Below, one piece after another: positions 1-7,737 of a stretch of 36,568 nt of DNA (position 1 is its first letter; each line of letters starts with the position of its first letter). The DNA lies in contig JAHIWG010000100.1 in NCBI GenBank assembly GCA_018816345.1, forward strand, positions 1-36,568, given 5' to 3'. Under the pieces are notes generated by a model, which did no database searches, was not told where the DNA came from, and saw only the letters and a program-made list of their open reading frames with translations. The translations under genes were made by a program, and so were the position numbers. Source of the stretch: Spirochaetota bacterium (GTDB lineage: Bacteria > Spirochaetota > Spirochaetia > Treponematales > UBA12059).

Positions 1-20
1 AAGAGTATCCTCCCATGATA

Positions 21-49
21 GGAGGCGCGGTACGCCGGACCGCGCCTCC
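21..49 (-). terminator. Strong hairpin downstream of selD
   Basis: An 11-bp perfect stem (GGAGGCGCGGT, 21-31, with its complement at 39-49) closes a 7-base loop. It lies just past the selD stop codon at 72. On the selD strand no T-run follows, so it is a hairpin of intrinsic-terminator size without the U-tract. It may act as an mRNA 3' end stabiliser or a Rho-assisted stop. Confidence 0.5.
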
Positions 50-71
50 CTTCGGGGAGCGCCCGATCCGG

Positions 72-1139
72 CTAGCCTTCTGCGGCCTCTACGACCATCG
101 CAGGCCCCTCGCCTCGTTCGGTCACAGTTCCTACGATCGCGGCCGCGTGGCCCGCGGATCGCAGCTCATCGAGGCAGGCCTCGGCCCGCCCGCTAGGTAC
201 GGCGGCCAGGAGGCCGCCCGAGGTCTCGGGCACGAAGAAGAGGCCCCGGAAGGCCTCGTCCAAGCCCGCGGCGAACGCCACGCTAGGCGCGTAGAACGCC
301 CTGTTCCTATGCGCGCCGCCGGGCAGGAACCCGGAGGCCGCTAGCTCGGCCGCGCCCTCTAGGTAGGGTAGCGCCCCCGCGAATACGCGCAGGCCCACGC
401 CGCCCTTGTCGGCCAGCTCCAGCGCGTGACCCGCGAAGGAGAACCCCGTCACGTCGGTGCAGGCGCGCGCTCCGTGCCTGACGAGCGCGCGGAGGGCGTC
501 GCGGTTGAGCCGCTTCATCGACGCTATCGCCCCGGCCAGGACGTCAGACGGGCAGGCCTCGTTCTTGGCGGCCGTCGTTATGGCGCCGGTGCCGAGGGCC
601 TTCGTCAGCACGAGGGCGTCCCCGGGAACGGCCCCCGACTTGAGGAGCACGCTATCGGGATGGGCGAAACCGACGACGGCCATGCCGAACTTCGGTTCCG
701 GGTCCAGGATAGTATGCCCGCCCGCGACGGCGCATCCCGCTTCCGCCGCCTTCTCCGCCCCTCCGCGAATAATCTCGGCGACGGCCTCCGCTCCCAGGTC
801 CGGCGGGAACGCGGCGAGGTTGAGGGCCAGTATCGGCTCGCCTCCCGTCGCGTAGACGTCCGACAACGCGTTCGCCGCGGCTATCGCCCCGAAATCGTAC
901 GGATCGTCGACGACGGGCGTGAAGAAATCAGCGGTAAAGATGATGCACCGCGTATCGTCGACCCTATACACCGCCGCGTCGTCGCCCTCGTCGAGCCCGG
1001 CGAGGAGAGAAGAGGCGCGTTCCTTTGGCACTAGGCCGGCTAATGGACGCAGAACCTGCGCCAGGGCCTCGGGGCCCATTTTAGCCGCTCACCCGGCCGC
1101 CGAGCACATCGACGTAAGCCGTATCTCGTCCCTGTCCAT
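72..1139 (-). CDS. selD: Selenide, water dikinase (selenophosphate synthetase), selenocysteine-containing
   Basis: Makes selenophosphate, the selenium donor for Sec-tRNA, from selenide and ATP. The start is ATG at 1139, behind a strong Shine-Dalgarno sequence (AAGGAGGG). From it the frame reads MDRDEIRLTSMCSAAG, then TGA at 1089-1091, then AAKMGPEAL. This matches the SelD N-terminal pattern IRLT...G(C/U)xxK, so codon 17 is read as selenocysteine at the catalytic position and Lys20 is the conserved lysine. Beginning instead at the ATG at 1079 would remove the active site. The rest is typical: GDDAAVY, the metal/ATP segment TADFFTPVVDDPYDFG, AGGHTI, TDVTGFSFAGH and the C-terminal PETSGGLL. The full length of 355 residues is normal for the family. 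It is divergent from selC-selA-selB, and all components needed to decode its own UGA lie next door. Confidence 0.96.
1044..1063 (-). promoter_or_regulatory. Candidate bacterial SECIS hairpin in selD mRNA
   Basis: Downstream of the UGA at 1089-1091 the mRNA can fold as TGGCGCAG (1063-1056), loop GTT (1055-1053) and CTGCGTCCA (1052-1044). This gives five contiguous pairs, then three more past one unpaired T on the 3' arm. The loop starts 34 bases after the UGA and begins with G, which agrees with the usual bacterial SECIS spacing and apical G. In E. coli fdhF the bulged U is on the 5' arm, so the fit is partial. A competing GGGCC/GGCCC hairpin lies slightly closer to the UGA. Confidence 0.5.
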
Positions 1140-1203
1140 CTTCCCTCCTTTCCGCCGTCCGCGCCCCGGAAAGGGGAAGCGGCGGCTCGATTCGAGCGAG
1201 CTC

Positions 1204-1232
1204 AGGATACCAGCGAAATATCGCGGGCGCAA
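1204..1232 (-). promoter_or_regulatory. Candidate selD promoter
   Basis: On the minus strand TTGCGC (1232-1227) and TATCCT (1209-1204) are separated by 17 bases and sit about 65 bases upstream of the selD start. Both hexamers deviate from the sigma-70 consensus, so this is a weak call based on spacing and position. Confidence 0.3.
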
Positions 1233-1307
1233 GCTCGATAGTTCCGGGGCAGTATCGAACGCCGCCTCGCGAGCCTCGGGGCCGGGGACCGCGATCGGCG
1301 GGGCGCG

Positions 1308-1336
1308 TTGACATCGACCGGCTCCTCCCATAGTAT
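1308..1336 (+). promoter_or_regulatory. sigma-70-type promoter for selC-selA-selB
   Basis: A perfect -35 TTGACA (1308-1313), a 17-base spacer and -10 TAGTAT (1331-1336) predict a start near 1343, about 30 bases before the mature 5' end of tRNA-Sec. It is the only good promoter-like element seen ahead of selC, selA and selB, which suggests one transcript carrying the tRNA and both mRNAs. Confidence 0.65.
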
Positions 1337-1373
1337 TGAAAGCGTCGCGCCCTTGAACGCATGACCGCGACAT

Positions 1374-1462
1374 GGAAGTTGATGGGGTCCGGTGGCTCCC
1401 GCGGTCTTCAAAACCGTCGGTCGCGCCTAGCGCGACGGTGGGTTCGATTCCCGCCTCTTCCG
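1374..1462 (+). tRNA. selC: tRNA-Sec (anticodon TCA)
   Basis: The layout is that of a bacterial tRNA-Sec. The D-arm has a six-pair stem and four-base loop (GGGGTC-CGGT-GGCTCC). The anticodon arm is GCGGT-CTTCAAA-ACCGT with anticodon TCA. A long variable arm contains TCGCGC-CTA-GCGCGA, and the T-arm is GTGGG-TTCGATT-CCCGC, with discriminator G at 1462. The outer acceptor pairs GGAAG/CTTCC are good, but the next two positions are T against T and T against C. The 3' strand from the T-loop to the discriminator is 12 bases rather than the 13 expected for an 8+5 helix. CCA is not encoded (GTA follows), so CCA must be added after processing. selA starts two bases further on. Confidence 0.93.
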
Positions 1463-1464
1463 GT

Positions 1465-2919
1465 ATGACCACTAACGAACGCTTCGCGGGCATCCCGCAG
1501 GTAGAGCGCCTTCTCGAGGACGAGGACATAAGCGCGTACTTCCCCCTCGTATCGCGGCCTCTGGCGGTCAAGGCCGTGGCCCGCGCCCTCTCCGCCGAGC
1601 GAGAGCGGGCCCGCGCCGATCCGTCGTACGTCGCCGACGAGAAGGTATGCCGGGCCGCGGCCCTGTCGGCGCTCAAGGTCATCGAGAGGAAACGCCAGCG
1701 CAAGGTCCTGAACGGGACCGGGATAGTACTCAATACTAACCTCGGGAGGGCTCCCCTCTCCGGGACCGCCTGGGACGGGGCCAGGGAGGCGAATACCGGC
1801 TACGCCCCGGTGGAACTCTCCTTGGAGACGGGGAAGCGCGGCGCTCGGGGCGCGCTTTGCCGGGAGCTCGCGGCGGCGCTCGCGGGGGCGGAGTCCGCCC
1901 TCATCGTCAACAATAACGCCGCGGGGGTCCTGCTCGCGCTTTCCGCCCTGGCCAGGGGCAAGGAAGTGATAGTCGCCCGCGGGGAGCAGGTGCAGATAGG
2001 CGGAGGCTTCCGGGTGCCCGACATCCTGGAACTGGCCGGAGCGCGATTCGTCGAGGTGGGCACGACCAATATCGTCACCGCGGACGATTACAGGAAGGCG
2101 ATAGGCCCGGAGACGGCCTGCGTCCTCGTCGTCCATACGTCCAACTTCGCGCTGCGCGGCTTCGCCTCGAAGCCGGGCTTAGCCGAGCTCGTCCGGGCCG
2201 TCGCTCCGGTTCCCGTCATCGCCGACCAAGGCTCCGGATGCATCGACGCGGGAGTTCCCGGCGAGACGCGAGTCCGGGATTTCATCGAGTCTGGATGCGC
2301 CCTCGCGTGCTTCTCGGCCGACAAGCTCCTAGGCGGGCCCCAGGCCGGCATAGCGGCGGGCCGGCCCGACCTGATAGCGCTTATGGCGGCCCACCCGCTC
2401 TATAGGGCCTTCCGGCCCGGCAAGGCTATCTACTCGCTCCTAGAGGGCACCCTGGTCGAGCGCCTGAACGGCGAGCCAGGCCCCGCCAGCGCGGCCCTCG
2501 CGGTGCCCGCCGACGAGCTCAAGAAGCTAGCGAGGAAGATACGAGGAAGGCTACCTAAAGGGAGCGTCTCGCTAGTAGACACGGAGGCGGCCTCCGGCGG
2601 CGGTTCCGGCCCCGACGAGGTCTTCCCCTCGATCGGGTTGCGCATTACGCCGTCTTCGACCGCGGACGCCCTGCAGTCGGCGCTCCGGAAGGCTCCCGTG
2701 CCGCTCGTGGCTATAATCCGCGACGGCGCGGTGGTCGTCGACATGGCGACCCTCGCCCGCGAGGACCCCGCCGTCGTCGCCGAGACGATAGCCTGGGGCC
2801 TCGACCGCAGCGCCTCGCTGCGCGCCCTTGCGAGCCGCATCGTCAAGGCAGCCGACTCGGGCGATTCGGGCGGCTCGGGCGACGACGACGCCCCGGACGC
2901 CGCCGCCGAGCTCAGATGA
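1465..2919 (+). CDS. selA: L-seryl-tRNA(Sec) selenium transferase
   Basis: A PLP enzyme that converts Ser-tRNA(Sec) to Sec-tRNA(Sec) using selenophosphate from SelD. From ATG at 1465 the protein has 484 residues. The N-terminal domain has the family pattern [27 protein letters not shown] follows at about 83-99, then [10 protein letters not shown] (149-158), [15 protein letters not shown] (172-186), HTSNF and ADQGSG. The PLP lysine is K287 in [14 protein letters not shown]. The C-terminus carries an acidic, Gly/Ser-rich tail. An in-frame ATG at 1372 was not chosen because those 31 codons are the tRNA-Sec gene itself. No separate Shine-Dalgarno sequence exists, because only GT lies between the tRNA and the ATG. 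The stop overlaps the selB start (ATGA). Confidence 0.95.
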   Translation: MTTNERFAGIPQVERLLEDEDISAYFPLVSRPLAVKAVARALSAERERARADPSYVADEKVCRAAALSALKVIERKRQRKVLNGTGIVLNTNLGRAPLSGTAWDGAREANTGYAPVELSLETGKRGARGALCRELAAALAGAESALIVNNNAAGVLLALSALARGKEVIVARGEQVQIGGGFRVPDILELAGARFVEVGTTNIVTADDYRKAIGPETACVLVVHTSNFALRGFASKPGLAELVRAVAPVPVIADQGSGCIDAGVPGETRVRDFIESGCALACFSADKLLGGPQAGIAAGRPDLIALMAAHPLYRAFRPGKAIYSLLEGTLVERLNGEPGPASAALAVPADELKKLARKIRGRLPKGSVSLVDTEAASGGGSGPDEVFPSIGLRITPSSTADALQSALRKAPVPLVAIIRDGAVVVDMATLAREDPAVVAETIAWGLDRSASLRALASRIVKAADSGDSGGSGDDDAPDAAAELR

Positions 2920-4826
2920 GGGTCGTCGGCACGGCCGGGCACGTCGACCACGGCAAGACGGCCCTTATCAAGTCGCTGACGGGCATCGACGCCGACCGCC
3001 TTCCCGAGGAGAAGGCCCGCGGCATGACGACCGACCTCGGCTTCGCGTACTACAGGGGCGGGAACGGCGAGTACGTCGGCGTCGTAGACGTCCCCGGCCA
3101 CGAGCGCTACCTCCGCAACATGGTCGCCGGGGCCTGGGGCCTCGACCTCGTCGTCCTAGTCGTGGCGGCGGACGACGGCTGGATGCCCCAGACGGGCCTT
3201 CACGCCTCTATCGCCGCGTCGCTCGCCGCGCCCTCGGTCGTCATCGCCGTGACCAAGGCCGACGCCGTCGAGGCGACGCGCGCGGAACGGGTCGCCCTCG
3301 ATTCGGTCGAGAGGGCCTCGGCCTTATTCGGCTTCAGGCCCGAGGCGGTCCTAGTATCTAACGTCACTGGCGAGGGCTTGGGCGAGCTAAAGGCCGCGAT
3401 AGGCCGCGCGCTCGAGGCGCGCCCCCCCGCGGTCTCCGACGGGGCCTATCTCTACGTCGACAGGGCCTTCTCGCCGCTCGGCGGCGGCACCGTCGTCACG
3501 GGCACCCTCGTGGGAGGCTCCGTCGGCTCCGGCGACGAGCTGGAGCTGCTGCCGAGGGGTGAGCGAGTCAAGGTGCGCGGCGTACAGAGCTACCGCGAGC
3601 GGGTAGAGCGCGCATTCCCGGCCTGCCGCGCGGCCGTCTCGCTCACCGGCCTCAAGGGAGGCGTCGTGCGCGGCGACGTGCTTTCCGCCCCCGGTTCCGG
3701 GGTCGTCTGCGGTAGCGAGCTCCTCGTCAGGTTCCTACCCTTGCCCGGCTCGGAGAGCCTGTTCCCAGCCGACGCGAAGGGCCGGCCCGCCCTTCGCCCC
3801 GGCCTGGAAGCCGAGCTGGCGGCCGGCAGCGCCAGGCGCGACGCGGAGCTATGGCCAATAGGAAAGACAGGCTTCGCGCGGGCCGTCCTTCGTTCGCCCC
3901 TCGCCTTCCCGGCCGGCTGCGGCTTCGTGGCACTCAGGCGAGGCGGGGCGGAGCTGCTTGGCAGGGGCGTCATCGCGCGGCCGATCAGGGCCGCGCCCGA
4001 AGGACGGAAGGCGCTCGCCGCGGCCCTGCCCCGCGCCGTCGCCTCGACCGATGCCCTCGAGGAGGCCGGCTTCGGCCGGGACCGCTCCCTCGCCCTACGC
4101 GTTTCCGTGGCCGTGTTCTACCAAGGCTGGACGGCCGCCCCGGAAGGCGTGCCGCTAGGAGTCGCCTTAAAGGCCGGATTCGAGCCTGCCCCGGCCCCGG
4201 GGGCCGCGGACGAGGCCGCGTTCCTCTTCGACCCTGTACGATGGGCGGCGTACGCCGAGGCCGTAGCCGCCGCCGCGGCCGAGCCCGGGGGCCTCTCGAG
4301 GGCGACGGGAGAATCGATTTTCGCTAGCGTGCTAGGCGCCGCCTCAAGGCAGGCCGACAGCTTGGCGGGAGCCCGCGCCGCCGACTCCAAATCCGCCTTC
4401 GAAGCGAGCGTCTCGAGGCTCGAGGCCCAGAAGGCCCTATCGAGGAACGGGGCGGCGTGGACGGTGCCGGGCTCCGCGAGGGCCTTATCGCCGGCGGAGC
4501 GGGAGACGCTCGAGCGCCTCGTCGCGGCCGGTACTTCGGGGCTGGAGCCCGGCAAGACCGCGCAGAGGGAAGACGCGCGGCCGCTTAAGGCCCTCTGCTC
4601 GTTCGGCGAGGCGGTACCGCTCGACGGCGGCATCTTCTTCTCGCGCGCCGCGTACGAAGCGTGCTCCGCCGCCATACTACGGGGCAGGAAGCCCGGGGAC
4701 CGTTTCACGGTGCCCGAGGCCAAGGAGCGCTCGGCCCTCTCGAGGAAGTATATACTGCCGCTGCTCAACCGCATGGAATCCAAGGGCCTCGTCAAGCGAT
4801 CGGGCGACGAGCGGATAGTGCTGTAG
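2916..4826 (+). CDS. selB: Selenocysteine-specific translation elongation factor SelB
   Basis: A GTPase that brings Sec-tRNA(Sec) to UGA codons marked by a SECIS hairpin. Of its 636 residues, the N-terminal EF-Tu-like G domain shows GHVDHGKT (8-15), switch [16 protein letters not shown] (58-63) and TKAD (113-116). Beta-barrel domains follow ([14 protein letters not shown] near residue 190). The C-terminal half carries winged-helix repeats ending in a segment with [14 protein letters not shown], the part that binds SECIS RNA in the family. The length is usual for bacterial SelB. Its start overlaps the selA stop by four bases, so translation is probably coupled. It closes the selC-selA-selB transcription unit. 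Confidence 0.96.
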   Translation: MRVVGTAGHVDHGKTALIKSLTGIDADRLPEEKARGMTTDLGFAYYRGGNGEYVGVVDVPGHERYLRNMVAGAWGLDLVVLVVAADDGWMPQTGLHASIAASLAAPSVVIAVTKADAVEATRAERVALDSVERASALFGFRPEAVLVSNVTGEGLGELKAAIGRALEARPPAVSDGAYLYVDRAFSPLGGGTVVTGTLVGGSVGSGDELELLPRGERVKVRGVQSYRERVERAFPACRAAVSLTGLKGGVVRGDVLSAPGSGVVCGSELLVRFLPLPGSESLFPADAKGRPALRPGLEAELAAGSARRDAELWPIGKTGFARAVLRSPLAFPAGCGFVALRRGGAELLGRGVIARPIRAAPEGRKALAAALPRAVASTDALEEAGFGRDRSLALRVSVAVFYQGWTAAPEGVPLGVALKAGFEPAPAPGAADEAAFLFDPVRWAAYAEAVAAAAAEPGGLSRATGESIFASVLGAASRQADSLAGARAADSKSAFEASVSRLEAQKALSRNGAAWTVPGSARALSPAERETLERLVAAGTSGLEPGKTAQREDARPLKALCSFGEAVPLDGGIFFSRAAYEACSAAILRGRKPGDRFTVPEAKERSALSRKYILPLLNRMESKGLVKRSGDERIVL

Positions 4827-4866
4827 CCGAGGCGCGGCAGACTTCCCAAGGCTGGCCCGGCCTTCC

Positions 4867-5253
4867 CTAGGCCGGCGCGGCCCGGAACAGCCTCAGGGCC
4901 AGGGCCAGGCCCCCCGCCGTCGCTAGCAGGCCGCCGACGACCTGTAGGCCCGAGAAAGCTATCGCGCGTACGGCCGCGCCGTTACGGAACAGCTCCATCG
5001 TCTCCAGCGAGAACGTCGAGAAGGTCGTGAAGCCCCCGAGGAATCCCGTTACGAGCAGGAGCCAGGCGAGGCGCGGGATCATCGACCGCTCTAGCGCCCC
5101 CGCGGCGAAACCGATGAGCAGGCAGCCGACTAGGTTGACTGCCGTCGTTCCCCACGCGAAGCCGTGAGCAGGAGACTTGGCCGAGAGCGCCGATACGGCG
5201 TAGCGGCACAGCGCCCCGAGCCCTCCGCCCAGCGCCACGAGCAATGCGTTCAT
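4867..5253 (-). CDS. crcB: Fluoride channel FluC/CrcB
   Basis: A small dimeric fluoride-exporting channel of the inner membrane. The start is ATG at 5253, with GGGAGGA just upstream, giving 128 residues. An upstream in-frame ATG at 5307 adds 18 basic residues and has no good ribosome site. Family signatures present are GGGLGALCRY (9-18), GTTAVNLVGC (35-44, with the pore Asn40) and GFLGGFTTFSTFS (70-82, the phenylalanine-box and sodium-site segment). Four hydrophobic segments are seen. No fluoride riboswitch was recognised upstream. The gene is convergent with selB and divergent from acr3. Confidence 0.94.
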   Translation of the reverse strand: MNALLVALGGGLGALCRYAVSALSAKSPAHGFAWGTTAVNLVGCLLIGFAAGALERSMIPRLAWLLLVTGFLGGFTTFSTFSLETMELFRNGAAVRAIAFSGLQVVGGLLATAGGLALALRLFRAAPA

Positions 5254-5376
5254 CAATCCTCCCGACCGCCCGCCGGCTTGGGCATACCGGGCCGCGGACC
5301 GTTTCATGCGATTCGTTTCCTACGATAGCGAAATAGTATGAAATACCGTATAATCGCCGAGTTAGGAGTATGGCAT

Positions 5377-6465
5377 ATGACCATGGATAGCGGAAAGAAG
5401 CGAATAGGGTTCTTCGCGCGGTACCTGTCCGCCTGGGTCGCGCTATGCATAGTCGCCGGCGTCCTCCTAGGAAGGTTCGTCCCCGCGGTTCCCGCCTTCC
5501 TGGGGCGGCTCGAGTACGCGCGCGTGTCGCTACCGATAGCCGCGCTCATCTGGCTGATGATATTCCCGATGATGCTCAAGGTGGACTTCAGGAGCATCGT
5601 GGACGCGGGCAAGCGCCCTAAGGGCCTTGTCGTCACACTCGTCGTCAATTGGCTCGTCAAGCCGTTCACGATGTACGCCATAGCCTGGTTCTTCCTCAAG
5701 GTAGCGTTCGCCAGGCTCATCCCCGGCCCGCTCTCCACCGAGTACCTCGCCGGGGCGGTCCTCCTCGGCGCGGCTCCGTGCACGGCGATGGTCTTCGTCT
5801 GGAGCTACCTGTCCGACGGGGATCCGGCCTACACGGTCGTCCAGGTGGCGATAAACGATATAGTCATCCTTTTCGCCTTCACGCCCATAGTAGCCCTGCT
5901 CCTCGGCGGCACCGAGGCGCGCGTCCCGCTGGACACCCTCCTCATCTCGGTGATCCTATTCGTAGCGCTCCCCCTGATAGCCGGGTACGCGGTCCGGAGC
6001 CACCTGGTCAAGCGGCGGGGCAAGGCCTGGTTCGAGAACGTCTTCTGCAAGCGCTTCGACGGCATCACCGAGCTGGGCCTGCTCCTGACGCTCGTGCTCA
6101 TTTTCTCGTTCCAGGGCCAGACCATCATCGCCAACCCGTTCTCCATAGCGCTGATAGCCGTTCCGCTCGTCATCCAGACATTCATGATATTCCTCATTGG
6201 CTACGGCTGGGCCAAGGCCTGGAAGGTGCCATACGAGGTAGCCGCGCCGGCCGGCATGATAGGCGCGTCCAATTTCTTCGAGCTAGCGGTCGCCGTAGCC
6301 GTCAGCGTCTACGGCGTCTCCAGCGGGGCCACGCTCGCGACCGTCGTCGGGGTCCTCGTCGAGGTCCCGGTGATGCTGACCCTCGTCAGGATAGCCCGCG
6401 CCACGAGGCGATACTTCCCCTCGCAGGGCCCGGGCGAGCCTAGCGGCGATAGCTCCGCGACCTGA
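5377..6465 (+). CDS. acr3: ACR3-family arsenite exporter
   Basis: A ten-helix BART-superfamily carrier expelling arsenite. From ATG at 5377 it has 362 residues. AGGAG at 5364-5368, eight bases upstream, supports this start over the in-frame ATG at 5338, which lies next to a TATAAT (5349-5354) that may be the -10 element. The conserved Cys of the fourth helix is C135 in GAAPCTAMVFVW, and the conserved Glu is E302 in ASNFFELAVAVAV; both are required in characterised ACR3 proteins. Neither an arsR repressor nor an arsC reductase lies beside it, so control is not evident and it stands alone. Its last codons and stop sit inside a 13-bp tandem repeat. Confidence 0.93.
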   Translation: MTMDSGKKRIGFFARYLSAWVALCIVAGVLLGRFVPAVPAFLGRLEYARVSLPIAALIWLMIFPMMLKVDFRSIVDAGKRPKGLVVTLVVNWLVKPFTMYAIAWFFLKVAFARLIPGPLSTEYLAGAVLLGAAPCTAMVFVWSYLSDGDPAYTVVQVAINDIVILFAFTPIVALLLGGTEARVPLDTLLISVILFVALPLIAGYAVRSHLVKRRGKAWFENVFCKRFDGITELGLLLTLVLIFSFQGQTIIANPFSIALIAVPLVIQTFMIFLIGYGWAKAWKVPYEVAAPAGMIGASNFFELAVAVAVSVYGVSSGATLATVVGVLVEVPVMLTLVRIARATRRYFPSQGPGEPSGDSSAT

Positions 6466-6519
6466 GACCGCGACCTGAGACCGCGACCTGAGACCGCGAC
6501 CTGAGGCCGCGACCTCAGG
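6455..6519 (+). repeat. Five tandem copies of a 13-bp unit across the acr3 stop codon
   Basis: The unit CCGCGACCTGAGA occurs at 6455-6467, 6468-6480 and 6481-6493. Variants end in GAGG (6494-6506) and CTCAGG (6507-6519). The acr3 stop TGA (6463-6465) lies in the first copy. The last two copies differ so that CCTGAGG (6500-6506) and CCTCAGG (6513-6519) form a 7-bp stem with a 6-base loop, a possible terminator without a U-run. Because 13 is not a multiple of three, copy-number change would alter downstream frames, but the stop already lies in copy one. Confidence 0.9.
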
Positions 6520-6587
6520 CGGAGTCGGGGCATTGGACAACGAGCGGCCCTCCGTGCGAGACTCTAGCGCCTTAAAAGGAGACCGGC

Positions 6588-7703
6588 GTGCTCGAATATT
6601 TTAATACAGCCAAGCCAGGCGTGACGAGGGCGATGGGCGAAGCCTTGGCGGCCTACGGCCAAGGCTACGCCTTCGTCTCGGCAGACCTGGGGGCGGACGT
6701 AGCGGCCCGGATCGTCGAGTTCTCGTCCCGGGGCAAGATGATCCGCGGGTGCCTAGTCCGCCTCGGGTACGAGCTGGCCAGCGGGCGGGCCCCGTCCGGG
6801 GACGACGAGCGGGCGACCGTAGAGGCCGGCGCCGCCATGGAGCTATTCCAATCGGGCCTCCTGGCCCACGACGATATCATGGACCGGGACCGGGTGCGCC
6901 GAGGCGCCCCGACCCTGCACGTCGGCTACGAGAACGACCTAGCCAGCGGACGCTACGCGGACCCGGCGCACGGGGGCGAGTCCCTCGGCGTATGCGCCGG
7001 CGATATAGCCTTCTTCGCGGCCTTCCGCGCGCTCTCGGAGCTGCCCGTACCGGACTCGGCGGCGCGGCGCGTCATGGCGATAGCCGCAGTCGAGCTGTCC
7101 CTGGTCGGCGTCGCCCAGATGCAGGACGTAGCCAACGGCGCCATACGGGCCGGTTCGGCCAATCCGTTCCGGGAGGCGCCGTGCGAGCCTGACGAGGAAT
7201 CGATACTGCGGCTCTACCGCTACAAGACCGGCCGCTATACCTTCAGCCTGCCCTTAGCCCTCGGGGCCGCTATCGCCGGCTGCAGCGACGCGACGAGAAC
7301 GGCGCTCGAGGAGGCGGGAGAGAGCCTTGGCGTGCTCTTCCAGCTCAAGGACGACGAGCTCGGCATCTTCGCCGACGAGGCGGAACTAGGAAAGCCCGTC
7401 GGGGCCGATATACGCGAGAACAAGAGGACGCTGCACAGGCTACGGCTATACGGCTCGTCCGCTCCCGAGGCGCGTCCCGGCCTGGACGCGATCTTCGGCA
7501 ATCGGGAAGCGGGGGCCGAGGAGGTCCTGTCGGTCCGGAGGGAGCTGGAGCGGCTCGGCATTCGCGCCGAGCTGGGCGCCATGATGAGGCGCTACGCCGC
7601 CGACGCCTCGTCGAAGGCCGGGAGCCTCCTATCGTCCGCGACGCCGGAGGCCTCCGCGGCCTTCCGGGACCTAGTCGCCTATAGCCTAGAACGGCGGGCA
7701 TGA
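6588..7703 (+). CDS. Polyprenyl diphosphate synthase (trans-type, GGPP-synthase-like)
   Basis: Condenses isopentenyl diphosphate with allylic diphosphates to build isoprenoid chains. The start is GTG at 6588, six bases after AAAAGGAG, giving 371 residues. The first aspartate-rich motif is DDIMD (95-99) within LLAHDDIMDRDRVRRGAPT. The second is DDELG (255-259) in FQLKDDELGIF, the DDxLG form frequent in geranylgeranyl diphosphate synthases. The basic GK and RG residues around 49-53 and the ENKRT segment near the C-terminus also fit. Exact chain length cannot be read from sequence. It follows acr3 on the same strand after 120 bases and probably has its own promoter. It is convergent with the diguanylate cyclase gene. 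Confidence 0.9.
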   Translation: MLEYFNTAKPGVTRAMGEALAAYGQGYAFVSADLGADVAARIVEFSSRGKMIRGCLVRLGYELASGRAPSGDDERATVEAGAAMELFQSGLLAHDDIMDRDRVRRGAPTLHVGYENDLASGRYADPAHGGESLGVCAGDIAFFAAFRALSELPVPDSAARRVMAIAAVELSLVGVAQMQDVANGAIRAGSANPFREAPCEPDEESILRLYRYKTGRYTFSLPLALGAAIAGCSDATRTALEEAGESLGVLFQLKDDELGIFADEAELGKPVGADIRENKRTLHRLRLYGSSAPEARPGLDAIFGNREAGAEEVLSVRRELERLGIRAELGAMMRRYAADASSKAGSLLSSATPEASAAFRDLVAYSLERRA

Positions 7704-7737
7704 AGAGCGACGGGAAAACGGGAGGGCGGGCCTGGGG

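Noticed and set aside
1372-1464. Longer selA starting at ATG 1372
   Set aside because: The extra 31 codons are the tRNA-Sec gene, carry no SelA similarity, and no ribosome site precedes the ATG.
1408-2136. Long antisense ORFs opposite selA, and similar ones opposite selB, dapD, ettA and others
   Set aside because: They are frame shadows of GC-rich genes: Arg/Pro/Gly-rich, no ribosome sites, no recognisable domains.
5254-5376. Fluoride riboswitch ahead of crcB
   Set aside because: The conserved fluoride aptamer blocks could not be found in the short upstream region on the minus strand.
5364-6465. Part of a full ars operon
   Set aside because: No arsR, arsC or arsA lies next to acr3. Neighbours are crcB and a prenyl synthase.
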